64,000 nucleotides of DNA from Lachnospira sp900551945 (GTDB taxonomy: Bacteria; Bacillota; Clostridia; Lachnospirales; Lachnospiraceae): assembly GCA_048380335.1 (NCBI GenBank), contig DBFCCI010000006.1, positions 1-64,000 of the forward strand, read 5' to 3'. Position numbers and translations under genes: made by a program. Positions within the stretch are counted from its first letter, which is position 1. The number at the start of each line of letters is the position of its first letter. A model generated the notes under the pieces. That model saw only the letters and a program-made list of their open reading frames with translations, had not been told where the DNA came from and searched no databases. This document shows positions 1-7,996 of this stretch, in pieces.

Positions 1-147
1 ATACGTTAGTTCGGAATTTACGCCTATGGAGTGTACAAGGAACTGTAAGTAGTAACTAAATTTATTTAGTACAAAAGCATACACGATGAAATAGGAATGA
101 AACATAAAAGTTTATAACTTTTTATAAGTTTTCAGTAACGGTAGGTT
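1..147. other. Window edge, no assignable gene
   Basis: On the + strand the second reading frame is open from the window edge to a TAG at 50-52 and would end in ECTRNCK, so this may be the C-terminal tail of a gene that starts outside the window. It is too short to assign. Nothing else was seen before the small ORF at 148. Confidence 0.2.
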
Positions 148-300
148 ATGCGTAGAAAAAAATGTGGCTGTAGCCGTTTTGCTTGTGAGATGTATTATAG
201 GAAGTCATGGAACAAAAGATTTGTAAGGCTTAGACGGTCATGGGATGAAGTTGTAAAGATAGTATGTACAAGATGTGATAATCCATGTGGAAAATTATAG
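148..300 (+). CDS. Small cysteine-rich basic protein (50 aa), hypothetical
   Basis: An ATG at 148 opens a 50-codon frame ending with TAG at 298-300. The peptide has a CGC motif near residue 6 and a C-terminal CTRCDNPC cluster around residues 39-46, with an Arg/Lys/aromatic middle. The paired cysteine clusters look like a small zinc-binding knuckle, but no family was recognised. The purine-rich GGTAGG just upstream is closer to the ATG than usual, so translation is uncertain. It lies alone between the window edge and a strong hairpin at 333-420. Confidence 0.35.
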   Translation: MRRKKCGCSRFACEMYYRKSWNKRFVRLRRSWDEVVKIVCTRCDNPCGKL

Positions 301-332
301 CTACACAATCGGAATTTGTGAGAAACTAAAAA

Positions 333-420
333 GGGGATATCGCACTAATTGAAATTTATAAAAAGTATACAATATTAAATAAGTATATTTTTTATAAAAA
401 TTTCTTAGTGTGATAGACCC
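333..420. terminator. Bidirectional hairpin terminator, repeat-family member
   Basis: Long inverted repeat with outer GGG/CCC pairs, CGCACTAA against TTAGTGTG, and AT-rich inner arms. T-runs lie on both sides, so it can terminate the permease gene on the minus strand and anything entering from the left. Its sequence is related, in inverted orientation, to the hairpin at 50597-50676. Confidence 0.6.
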
Positions 421-482
421 ACTTTTTTATTTATGATATTGGTTATATCATTTAATATTAGATTGTAAATATTAGCTTAATT

Positions 483-1727
483 TTACATTTCGTCGGGTGA
501 ATCGTAAGGTGTTACGGTTACATTTTTCTTATTAAGGAAATGCTCAACAATTATATTAAGTATATAACTTATAACGGCTACAATAGGAACTCCAAGAAAC
601 ATTCCAATAACTCCCCACAAACTTCCACCAACTGTAATTGCAAAGATTACCCAAAGTGGCTTAAGTCCAGTGCTTTCTCCTAATATCTTAGGACCTAAGT
701 ATAATCCGTCAAATTGTTGCAATACAAGGATAAGTATTGCAAAGAAAACAACTTGTATAGGATTGACAATAAGAATGATAATTCCGCCAATTACACCGCC
801 AAGATATGGTCCAAAGTAAGGTATCATATTTGTTATGCCAACGATTACACTAATAAGTATAGCATAAGGGAACTTGAATATTATCATAGCTACAAAACAT
901 ATTATTCCAATAATAAGTGAATCAAGTGCTTTTCCAATTATAAAGCCAGAGAATATATTAGCACTTTCTTTTGCGATTGTTCTTGCTGTATCGGCTGTCT
1001 TAACTGGTACGATTGAATATAAAAGTCGTTTGAAATGATAAAACAAGTTCTTATGGTCTGATATCATATATACAGACACTATAATTGAAATAAGGAAATT
1101 AACAACTCCCTTTACAATAGCCATTGAGGTACTAAATATAACAGGTAAAAGACTGCTCATCATACTTGTTACATAATTAGTTATTATAGGAAAAAGGCTT
1201 TCAATTTTACTGTTAATGTAATCATAGTCAAGAAATTCAATATTAGGGTAGTCTTGTTCTAAGTTTTCAATAAATTCGAGTGCGCTGTTATACCACATAG
1301 GAAGTCGGTTAGTAATTTCGCCAAGACTGCTGTATATTTGTGGTACGATAAAAACTAAAAGTATAATAACAATACCAACAGTTAATAAATAGGTGCAAAA
1401 TACAGATAAAAACTTTGCGGCTTTTTTAGACTTCATATTAAGCTTTCCTATAAATATACTTCGATAAAAGAAGCGAACAACAGGGTATAATACAAAGGCA
1501 ATAAATGCACCAACAATAAACGGTGAAATAATATTTACAGCGGAACGTATAAAGTTTACAGTTGCATTAAAATTTCCTATAAATTTAAAAATTAAAATAG
1601 AAAAAAATACAAAAGCAAGGCAATATACCATTATAGTAAAATACTTACTGTTGGCTCTAAATCTGTTCTTCCCAATGTCTGGTTTTATACTGTCATCTTT
1701 TTTTTCGGTATTTGTTTCGTTTGGCAT
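483..1727 (-). CDS. AI-2E family transporter (YdiK/PerM-type membrane protein)
   Basis: A 414-residue polytopic membrane protein. After a charged N-terminus of about 30 residues there are two hydrophobic helices, a long central loop (about residues 135-195), and a helix-rich C-terminal half. The PYFGPYLGG segment is typical of the AI-2E transporter family. Members export or permeate varied small molecules; calling the substrate AI-2 would be unsupported. An AGAGAGGA ribosome site precedes the ATG. It is transcribed away from the HD-GYP gene, with about 245 bp of shared upstream DNA, and is followed by the hairpin at 333-420. Length is normal for the family and the frame looks intact. Confidence 0.85.
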   Translation of the reverse strand: MPNETNTEKKDDSIKPDIGKNRFRANSKYFTIMVYCLAFVFFSILIFKFIGNFNATVNFIRSAVNIISPFIVGAFIAFVLYPVVRFFYRSIFIGKLNMKSKKAAKFLSVFCTYLLTVGIVIILLVFIVPQIYSSLGEITNRLPMWYNSALEFIENLEQDYPNIEFLDYDYINSKIESLFPIITNYVTSMMSSLLPVIFSTSMAIVKGVVNFLISIIVSVYMISDHKNLFYHFKRLLYSIVPVKTADTARTIAKESANIFSGFIIGKALDSLIIGIICFVAMIIFKFPYAILISVIVGITNMIPYFGPYLGGVIGGIIILIVNPIQVVFFAILILVLQQFDGLYLGPKILGESTGLKPLWVIFAITVGGSLWGVIGMFLGVPIVAVISYILNIIVEHFLNKKNVTVTPYDSPDEM

Positions 1728-1972
1728 GGTATCCTCTCTTTTCTATAATTATTATGGTTTGTATGTTGCATTTTAATACAATGATATTATATAATTAAAA
1801 TATTAGGAAAAAGTACCCAGAATAAACTATAAATCTAGTATTGTATATTGATAAAATGCAAAAAATCATTGTAAATTTATTATAGGTTTAATAATGTTTT
1901 ATATCAATAGCATAACGATATAAATTCTATAAATTGGATAAATAATATATAAAAATAGAGGTGAAAGGGTAA

Positions 1973-3040
1973 ATGGCATATATTAAGGTTGCGGTTAATC
2001 GTCTGCGTAAAGGCATGATTGTAGGTGAAGATGTGTATACAAAAACAGGAGTAATTCTTGTTACACAAGGCTCACCTGTTACTAAGGAGGTTGTTAATCT
2101 TCTTACAAGGCATTTTATTGATGGAATATCTGTAGAATATCAAACAGATACAAGTGAAAGTGTTATTCCAAAAGCAAATATTAATGAAGAACAGTACAAT
2201 GAGTTTAAAGAAGAATTTATGGTGGCTGAAAATAAGTTGTCTGATAATCTGAAAAATATTGTATATAAAAGTAGTGATATTAATGTGTCGGCACTTATGG
2301 AAGTCACTAACAATATTTTAAATAAGTCAAAAAATGAAAATGATTTGTGTAATATGCTTCTTAAAATGAAGGAACATACCGAGAGCATATATGCACATTC
2401 TATTAATGTGTCTATTTTTTGTCAGATACTTGCAAGGTGGACTAATTGTACAGAACAAGAAATTGAAGATGTTGCAGTAGCAGGATTATTACATGATATT
2501 GGGGCACTTAAGTTTTCAAAGGATACACTTGATAATTATTCTTTCCGTAAAGAAATTGAAGGCGGTGTATACGATAAACATGTAATAAATGGATATAATT
2601 TAATAAAAAATCAAGATATTGATGATGATATTAAAAAGGCAGTACTTACACATCATGAAAAGCTTGATGGAAGTGGTTTTCCATTAAGAGTTGGACAAGC
2701 TGGTATATGTAAGATTGCAAGGATACTTGCAATTGCTGACATTTATGATACATATACAATGAAAGAAGAAGGTGAAAGTATAATACCTGTATTTAATGTA
2801 TTAAAAATGTTAGAACAAATGCACCTTAATCGTAAACTTGATTCACAGTATACTATGACATTTATATCAAGAGTTGCAGAAACACTTGTTGGTTATGAAG
2901 TAGAATTAAATAATGGTCATGTGGGCAAGGTTGTCATGATTAACAAATATGATATTTCAAAGCCGCTTGTTCAAGTGGGAGAGATGTTTATAGATTTGTC
3001 AAGAAATAGTGATGTTTATGTAACAAAGATTTTTAAATAA
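1973..3040 (+). CDS. HD-GYP domain protein, probable cyclic-di-GMP phosphodiesterase
   Basis: A 355-residue soluble protein. The N-terminal 60 residues (LRKGMIVGEDV) resemble the small domain often placed before HD-GYP domains. The catalytic region has H142, the H174-D175 pair in LLHDIG, H203, the H227-H228 pair, and DGSGFP at 232-237. The diagnostic GYP is GFP here, a conservative change. A further C-terminal extension of about 60 residues (from residue 297) is of unknown role. Family knowledge predicts hydrolysis of cyclic di-GMP, linking to motility and surface behaviour; chemoreceptors are encoded elsewhere in the window. A GAGGTG ribosome site lies before the ATG. The adenosine deaminase gene follows after about 50 bp. 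Confidence 0.85.
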   Translation: MAYIKVAVNRLRKGMIVGEDVYTKTGVILVTQGSPVTKEVVNLLTRHFIDGISVEYQTDTSESVIPKANINEEQYNEFKEEFMVAENKLSDNLKNIVYKSSDINVSALMEVTNNILNKSKNENDLCNMLLKMKEHTESIYAHSINVSIFCQILARWTNCTEQEIEDVAVAGLLHDIGALKFSKDTLDNYSFRKEIEGGVYDKHVINGYNLIKNQDIDDDIKKAVLTHHEKLDGSGFPLRVGQAGICKIARILAIADIYDTYTMKEEGESIIPVFNVLKMLEQMHLNRKLDSQYTMTFISRVAETLVGYEVELNNGHVGKVVMINKYDISKPLVQVGEMFIDLSRNSDVYVTKIFK

Positions 3041-3089
3041 TATTTTTTAGCTGTTTTTTATTTTGTTTTTTGTTAAGGTAGGTGACATT

Positions 3090-4070
3090 GTGAGAATTAA
3101 TAAATATATAGAACTTCATGCACATCTTGATGGGGCAATTACTGTTGATATTGCAAAGGAACTTTCAAAACTTCAAGATATTAAGCTTAATGCTAATAAT
3201 GATGAACAACTTCTTAATATGTTATCAGTTCCTAGTACATGTAATAGTCTTAATGATTTTTTAAAATGTTTTGATTTACCATTAACACTTTTACAAACGG
3301 AAAAGGCAATTACTACCGCTGTATATCGTGTGCTTGAAAATATGAGAAAAGATAACGTTGTATATGCAGAGTTAAGATTTGCACCACAGCTTCATACAAA
3401 ATGTGGTCTTACACAGAGCATGACTGTTAAAGCGGCAATTAAAGGAATAGAAAAGGCGAGTATTCCAGCAAATATTATATTGTGCTGTATGCGTGGTGAT
3501 AATAATGACACAGAAAATAATACAACAGTTGAAATTGCACATGATATGCTTACAAAGCATGGCGGAGTTGTAGCACTTGACCTTGCTGGTGCAGAAGGGT
3601 TATATCCTACATCAAAATATACAAAAATATTTGAAAAAGCCAATAAATATGGTATTCCATTTACGATACATGCAGGAGAAGCAGATGGAGTAGAAAGTGT
3701 TATATCAGCAATAGATATGGGCGCTGTGCGTATAGGTCATGGTGTAAGGATTGCAGGCAATGAAGAAGTTATGAAAATGATTGCTGATAAAAAAATATAT
3801 CTTGAAATGTGTCCTACAAGTAATAAAATTACTAAGGCTATACAAGACATGAGAGATTATCCTATTATTGATTTTTTAAATAAGGGAATTAAAGTTACTG
3901 TCAACACCGATGATAGTGCAATTGAAAGAACAACACTTTCTGATGAGTTTAGATATCTTGAAAAAGAATTTGGGCTTACTAAAAAGCAAGAATTAGATAT
4001 TTTTAATAATTCTATAGAAGCAGCTTTTACTACACAAGAGATAAAAGAAAAACTAAAAAAAATAATATAA
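3090..4070 (+). CDS. add: Adenosine deaminase
   Basis: Deaminates (deoxy)adenosine to (deoxy)inosine in purine salvage in the cytoplasm. From the GTG start chosen here the protein is 326 residues. The zinc ligands are visible: HAHLDG at residues 10-15, IHAGEAD around 205, the IGHGV segment, CPTSN, and NTDDS, which supplies the metal-binding aspartates. The GTG at 3090 is preferred because AAGGTAGGTGA lies just before it; the frame is open further upstream to a TTG at 3063 that has no ribosome site. Confusion with adenine deaminase of the same superfamily cannot be fully excluded. It follows the HD-GYP gene closely and is followed by a tRNA promoter. Confidence 0.85.
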   Translation: MRINKYIELHAHLDGAITVDIAKELSKLQDIKLNANNDEQLLNMLSVPSTCNSLNDFLKCFDLPLTLLQTEKAITTAVYRVLENMRKDNVVYAELRFAPQLHTKCGLTQSMTVKAAIKGIEKASIPANIILCCMRGDNNDTENNTTVEIAHDMLTKHGGVVALDLAGAEGLYPTSKYTKIFEKANKYGIPFTIHAGEADGVESVISAIDMGAVRIGHGVRIAGNEEVMKMIADKKIYLEMCPTSNKITKAIQDMRDYPIIDFLNKGIKVTVNTDDSAIERTTLSDEFRYLEKEFGLTKKQELDIFNNSIEAAFTTQEIKEKLKKII

Positions 4071-4075
4071 AAAGC

Positions 4076-4104
4076 TTGACTTTTTTAAAATTATAGTGTA
4101 ATAT
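4076..4104 (+). promoter_or_regulatory. Sigma-A type promoter of tRNA-Lys
   Basis: TTGACT at 4076-4081, a 17-bp spacer, and TAATAT at 4099-4104. The transcribed leader up to the tRNA is largely an inverted repeat (ATATCATTT against AAATGATAT), probably a hairpin removed during processing. Confidence 0.7.
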
Positions 4105-4149
4105 ATCATTTGTCTTTACACGAGATATTTGTGTGGATAAATGATATAT

Positions 4150-4222
4150 GCGCCGCTAGCTCAGTTGGTAGAGCACCTGACTCTTAATCAGGGTGTCCAG
4201 GGTTCGAACCCCTGGCGGCGCA
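4150..4222 (+). tRNA. tRNA-Lys (anticodon CTT)
   Basis: A complete 73-nt cloverleaf. The acceptor stem is GCGCCGC/GCGGCGC with discriminator A, the anticodon stem is CCTGA/TCAGG around the loop CTCTTAA (anticodon CTT), and the T-loop is GGTTCGAACCC. CCA is not encoded. It is identical to the tRNA at 6272 except for one compensated acceptor pair. Confidence 0.97.
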
Positions 4223-4229
4223 CTGAAAT

Positions 4230-4275
4230 AAAGTCTTTTGATTTGGCAAAGAAGCCAGATTGAGAGACTTTTTTG
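4230..4275 (+). terminator. Terminator after tRNA-Lys
   Basis: AAAGTCT pairs with AGACTTT around an imperfect inner stem and is followed by a T-run. The second tRNA-Lys has a similar arrangement. Confidence 0.7.
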
Positions 4276-4368
4276 TTATTTATAAATATATTAGTTTATG
4301 AATATTTTTAAAAATAGACGTAAAAAATATGTATTAAGTGTTTGTAAAGATAAGGCAAGGTAAGTATT

Positions 4369-5028
4369 ATGGCAATATTTGATATAATAGGGCCTGTTAT
4401 GGTTGGTCCATCGAGTTCGCATACAGCAGGGGCTGTAAGAATAGGATATGTGTCTGGCAAGCTTTTAGGTGAACCAGTTAAGAAAGCGGTTATAAATTTA
4501 TATGGTTCATTTCTTGCAACAGGAAAGGGCCATGGAACACAAAAAGCAATTGTGGCAGGGCTTCTAGGAATGAAAACAGACGATATGAGAATTCCGCAAA
4601 GTTTTGAAATAGCAAAAGCAAAAGGGATTGAGTTTGAATTTGGCGAAGCCGTATTAAAAGATGCACATCCTAATACAGTTCAGTTGTGTTTGATAGGGCA
4701 GTCGGGTAGACAACTAGAAGTTGTGGGAGAGTCAATTGGTGGTGCAAGAATTAATATTGCAAAAATTGATGGAATTGAAACTAACTTTTCAGGTGATTAT
4801 CCAACACTTGTTGTTCATAACCTTGACCAACCGGGACACATAGCAGAAGTTACATCCATGTTAGCTCATAAATCAGTTAATATAGCAACTATGCAGTTAT
4901 ATCGTTCTGCCAGAGGTGGTGAAGCTGTTATGGTAGTTGAATGTGACCAAGAAATACCAAAGGAAGGTATAGATTGGCTTAAGCGAGTTGAAGGAATTAA
5001 AAAGGTGACATACCTTAGTGCGTTGTAA
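4369..5028 (+). CDS. sdaAB: L-serine ammonia-lyase (Fe-S), beta subunit
   Basis: Beta subunit of the oxygen-sensitive iron-sulfur L-serine dehydratase, which converts serine to pyruvate and ammonia. The 219-residue protein opens with the conserved GPSSSHTAG region (residues 13-21) of the serine dehydratase beta domain and ends with an ACT domain (about residues 145-219, LDQPGHIAEVTSML) that senses amino acids in this family. The alpha subunit follows 25 bp downstream, so the two genes form an operon, as is usual in clostridia where the subunits are separate. The ATG is preceded by AAGGTAAG. Confidence 0.95.
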   Translation: MAIFDIIGPVMVGPSSSHTAGAVRIGYVSGKLLGEPVKKAVINLYGSFLATGKGHGTQKAIVAGLLGMKTDDMRIPQSFEIAKAKGIEFEFGEAVLKDAHPNTVQLCLIGQSGRQLEVVGESIGGARINIAKIDGIETNFSGDYPTLVVHNLDQPGHIAEVTSMLAHKSVNIATMQLYRSARGGEAVMVVECDQEIPKEGIDWLKRVEGIKKVTYLSAL

Positions 5029-5053
5029 TAAAAATATATAAAGGGGTGATGTT

Positions 5054-5920
5054 ATGATAACATATCATTCAGTTCAAGATGTTTTAGATTTATGTGATAA
5101 ATTAAAGCTTCCGTTTTGGAAAGTTATAATGCAGGCAGATTGTGAAGAAAGGCAAGTTTCAGAAAAAGAATGTTTTGAAACTATGCGAAGTATGTATCAT
5201 GCAATGCGTGAAGCTGATAAATCTTATGATAAAACCCTTTTCTCAGCAAGCGGTATGGCTGGTGGCGATGGTGAAAAAATGCACCAGTTTAATCAATCAG
5301 GAAAGAATTTATGTAGTGATTTTACAGCACTTGCAATGGAGAAAGCATTGAAAATGGGTGAATCTAATGCTTGTATGAAAAGAATTGTGGCTGCACCTAC
5401 TGCGGGGTCTTGTGGAGTTATTCCTGCTGTGTTTATATCTTATGAAGAAAGTTTTGATGTTGAAGAAGATAGAATAATAGAAGCTATGTTTATAACAGCA
5501 GGGCTTGGAATGATTATTGCAGAAAATGCTAGTATTGCCGGTGCATCTGGTGGTTGTCAGGCAGAGATTGGTTCAGCTAGTGCTATGGCTGCGGCTGGGC
5601 TTGCGTATCTTTGTGGTGGTGATAATGACTGTATTGCACAAGCTATGACATTTGCTTTAAAAAATATGTTAGGGCTTACCTGCGACCCTGTCTGTGGACT
5701 TGTGGAAGTTCCATGTATTAAGAGAAATGTAGCAGGCGCAGTTAATGCAATATCGTCTTCACAGATGGCACTTGCGGGAATTAAGAGTGCAATTCTTCCA
5801 GATGAAGTTATTGACAGTATGAGAAGAATTGGAAATGATATGCCAGCATGTCTAAAAGAAACGAGTGAGGGTGGACTTGCAATAACTCCATCCGCAATGA
5901 AAATAAAAGAAAAGCTTTAA
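5054..5920 (+). CDS. sdaAA: L-serine ammonia-lyase (Fe-S), alpha subunit
   Basis: Catalytic subunit of 288 residues. It carries the family cysteines that hold the 4Fe-4S cluster, including GSCGVIP, LCGGD and the TCDPVCGLVEVPC segment, and the glycine/alanine-rich SGGCQAEIGSA loop. The cluster polarises the serine hydroxyl in place of PLP. An AAAGGGGTGAT ribosome site precedes the ATG. Length and motifs are normal. It works with the beta subunit encoded just upstream, and both genes lie between the two tRNA-Lys genes. Confidence 0.95.
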   Translation: MITYHSVQDVLDLCDKLKLPFWKVIMQADCEERQVSEKECFETMRSMYHAMREADKSYDKTLFSASGMAGGDGEKMHQFNQSGKNLCSDFTALAMEKALKMGESNACMKRIVAAPTAGSCGVIPAVFISYEESFDVEEDRIIEAMFITAGLGMIIAENASIAGASGGCQAEIGSASAMAAAGLAYLCGGDNDCIAQAMTFALKNMLGLTCDPVCGLVEVPCIKRNVAGAVNAISSSQMALAGIKSAILPDEVIDSMRRIGNDMPACLKETSEGGLAITPSAMKIKEKL

Positions 5921-5931
5921 GTATTGAATTT

Positions 5932-6010
5932 AAGTATTTTGCATTTTTTTAAATTTTGTGTATGTACTACAGATATCTTACAAAAGTTTGATTAATGCAA
6001 AATACATAAC
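5932..6010 (+). repeat. Deletion derivative of the GATATC palindromic element
   Basis: Contains TATTTTGCAT near the left end and ATGCAAAATA near the right, matching the outer ends of the full copy at 10900, and between them a right-arm remnant (TACTACAGATATCTTA at 5965-5980). Most of the internal palindrome is missing. It follows the sdaAA stop directly. Confidence 0.5.
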
Positions 6011-6060
6011 TTAAGCTTAATTGTGTGAGAGTATATTATTCTGACACTCCAATAGCTAAA

Positions 6061-6125
6061 GCTCGTTGGGGTATTATATACAATCACTTCCAAATATACT
6101 CGAAAGCATATAAGACTAATGACTT
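6061..6125 (-). repeat. Interspersed repeat, copy 1 of a two-copy family
   Basis: About 60 bp that matches, in inverted orientation, the sequence at 61284-61344, including the shared core ATACAATCACTTCCAAATA. It is not part of a recognisable gene or RNA. It lies between sdaAA and the second tRNA promoter. Confidence 0.55.
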
Positions 6126-6192
6126 ATAGCACATTATTGTAAATTGTTTGAAAAAATAATTTAAAAAAATTTAAAAAAATATAAAAAAGTTG

Positions 6193-6221
6193 TTGCATTT
6201 TGTAAAAAGATAATATATAAT
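6193..6221 (+). promoter_or_regulatory. Promoter of second tRNA-Lys
   Basis: TTGCAT at 6193-6198, a 17-bp spacer, and a perfect TATAAT at 6216-6221. The leader holds a TTACGG/CCGTAA hairpin before the tRNA. Confidence 0.65.
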
Positions 6222-6271
6222 ATCACTTGTGTTTACGGAGAACACGTTTTTTGTAGACCGTAATTGAATAT

Positions 6272-6344
6272 GCGTCGCTAGCTCAGTTGGTAGAGCACCT
6301 GACTCTTAATCAGGGTGTCCAGGGTTCGAACCCCTGGCGACGCA
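6272..6344 (+). tRNA. tRNA-Lys (anticodon CTT), second copy
   Basis: A 73-nt cloverleaf with acceptor GCGTCGC/GCGACGC, anticodon CTT and no encoded CCA. It differs from the copy at 4150 only by one acceptor base pair that is changed on both sides (C-G to T-A), so folding is kept. Confidence 0.97.
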
Positions 6345-6348
6345 CTTA

Positions 6349-6395
6349 CAAAAGTCTTATGATTTAGTCTATGAGCTGGGTTGTGGGGCTTTTTT
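6349..6395 (+). terminator. Terminator after second tRNA-Lys
   Basis: AAAGTCTT pairs, partly through G-U pairs, with GGGGCTTT and is followed by T-rich sequence. Confidence 0.5.
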
Positions 6396-6769
6396 CTTTT
6401 GCAAAAAATAATTAAAGAGCTGTTGTAATAACAATATTTTTACAAAGTTTACACTGTAATAATATGAGTTAATACAACAGCTTTTTATTTATATACAATA
6501 TTTATTTATAGTATATATTTTATAATGATAATTCGCATAAATAATCGTTGTACTAATGGGAATAATTAAAATACTTATATGATTGTAAAACTATTTTTTA
6601 TTTAGGCAAGCAATAAGTTAAAAGCTACACTAAAAAAAGACTTTGCTACTGGCGTGACAAATTAAGAAACACGTTTGGCGAGTTTTGATAGCTGCAATCA
6701 TATATATTAAATGTATTACAATATTTTAAATACATTTAACAATAAGTATAGAAAGGGTGTGTTATTAAT
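6396..6769. other. Intergenic region with hairpins
   Basis: Contains a long stem (AAGAGCTGTTGTA at 6414-6426 against TACAACAGCTTTTTAT at about 6472-6488) that looks like a terminator, and a short inverted repeat (TTAAATGTA/TACATTTAA, about 6708-6740) just before the small acidic gene. The stretch in between (about 6600-6700) holds no ORF and no riboswitch that I recognise. Confidence 0.4.
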
Positions 6770-7021
6770 ATGTACAACAATTATGGTTATGACGATAGTT
6801 ACGATGAATATTCATTTCCACCTAAAAATAGTGTATATGGTGATTATGATGGATATGATAAAGATGCTTATGATGTGTATCTTACAGATGATGATTACCT
6901 TGATATGATAGACGCTTGTTCGTCAAATGACTGCACGGGGCTTGTTGTCAATGGCGAAGGTAAGTTACAAGAGCTTGAAGACTACGATGATGTCTATAAT
7001 ATTAAAAACACTAAAATGTAA
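6770..7021 (+). CDS. Small acidic Tyr/Asp-rich protein, hypothetical
   Basis: An 83-residue protein, very rich in Asp and Tyr (GYDDSYDEY near the start, YGDYDGYDKDAYD in the middle), with a CSSNDC pair near residue 50. No membrane segment, signal or known domain was recognised. It has a good GAAAGGGTG ribosome site and lies about 140 bp before the DUF5685-DnaJ pair on the same strand, so it may belong to that transcription unit. Function unknown. The composition suggests a disordered, metal- or partner-binding protein, which is only inference. Confidence 0.65.
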   Translation: MYNNYGYDDSYDEYSFPPKNSVYGDYDGYDKDAYDVYLTDDDYLDMIDACSSNDCTGLVVNGEGKLQELEDYDDVYNIKNTKM

Positions 7022-7159
7022 AATCATTATAAATATTTTATTATATATTTAGGGCGTTCATTGACTGAGAATTAAACTTGTTATATCATATTTATTGTAA
7101 AATTTGTTAAAAAATTTATTTAAGAATTAATACAAAAATCGTGTAGGAGAGAAGAGTTT

Positions 7160-7996
7160 ATGTACGGTTATGTTGTAATTAACCAGCCAGAATTAAAGTT
7201 CAAGGAATATGACATATACCGTTCATATTATTGTGGTTTGTGTCATGTGCTTAAGGAAAAATATAGTTTAAAGGGGCAGATGTCAATAAGTTATGACATG
7301 ACATTTTTAGTAATGCTTCTTACAGGACTTTATGAACCTGATATAACTTATATAGAAGAAAAGTGCGTGGCACATCCTATAAGAAAACATCAGACACGTT
7401 TTAGTTATATTACAGATTATGTTGCAGACATGAATATACTTATGACATATTATAAGTGTATTGATGATTGGCAAGACGAAAAAAAGGTAACAAGAAAGGT
7501 TGTTTCTGACTTGTTAAAAAAAAGTGCGCATAAAGTTATGGAAAAATATCCTGAAAAAGCAAAGATAATAAGTGATAATATGAGCGCACTATCTGAAGCT
7601 GAAAAAAGGCTTGAAACTAATATTGATACAGTTGCAAATTGTTTTGGAAATGTTTTAGGTTGTATATTTGCAATGAAAGATGATGAATGGAAAGATACAT
7701 TGTATAATATAGGATATAGCTTAGGAAAGTATATATATATATTAGATGCCTACGAAGACCTTGATAAAGATATTAAAGGCAATCAATATAATGTGCTTAT
7801 ATCACACCGACAAGCGAGTGATTTTGATGAAATGTGTCAGACGGTGCTTAATGCAATTATGGCACAGTGTGCCAAAAACTTTGAAATGCTTCCAATAATT
7901 CAAGATGTGCAGATATTAAGAAATATATTGTATTCTGGCGTTTGGACTAGGTTTCAAGCGGCTAGGCAAAAAAAGGAACAGGAGAGTGTGAAGTGA
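7160..7996 (+). CDS. DUF5685 family protein
   Basis: A 278-residue protein recognised as DUF5685, function unknown. Near the N-terminus is CGLCH (residues 25-29) and later C69 with AHP following. Two acidic motifs stand out: DDWQD at 102-106 and DAYEDLDKD at 196-204 followed by KGNQY. The second resembles the second Asp-rich motif of squalene/phytoene synthases, where an acidic helix is followed by a basic/Gly and a Tyr. A class I isoprenoid-synthase fold is therefore possible but unproven. An AGGAGAGAAGAG site precedes the ATG. Its stop overlaps the GTG start of the DnaJ gene, so the two proteins are translationally coupled and probably work together. Confidence 0.8.
   Translation: MYGYVVINQPELKFKEYDIYRSYYCGLCHVLKEKYSLKGQMSISYDMTFLVMLLTGLYEPDITYIEEKCVAHPIRKHQTRFSYITDYVADMNILMTYYKCIDDWQDEKKVTRKVVSDLLKKSAHKVMEKYPEKAKIISDNMSALSEAEKRLETNIDTVANCFGNVLGCIFAMKDDEWKDTLYNIGYSLGKYIYILDAYEDLDKDIKGNQYNVLISHRQASDFDEMCQTVLNAIMAQCAKNFEMLPIIQDVQILRNILYSGVWTRFQAARQKKEQESVK

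Noticed and set aside
6600..6720. Possible riboswitch before the small acidic gene
   Set aside because: Some short pairings occur, but no known class signature (cyclic-di-GMP, SAM, purine, T-box) was found.
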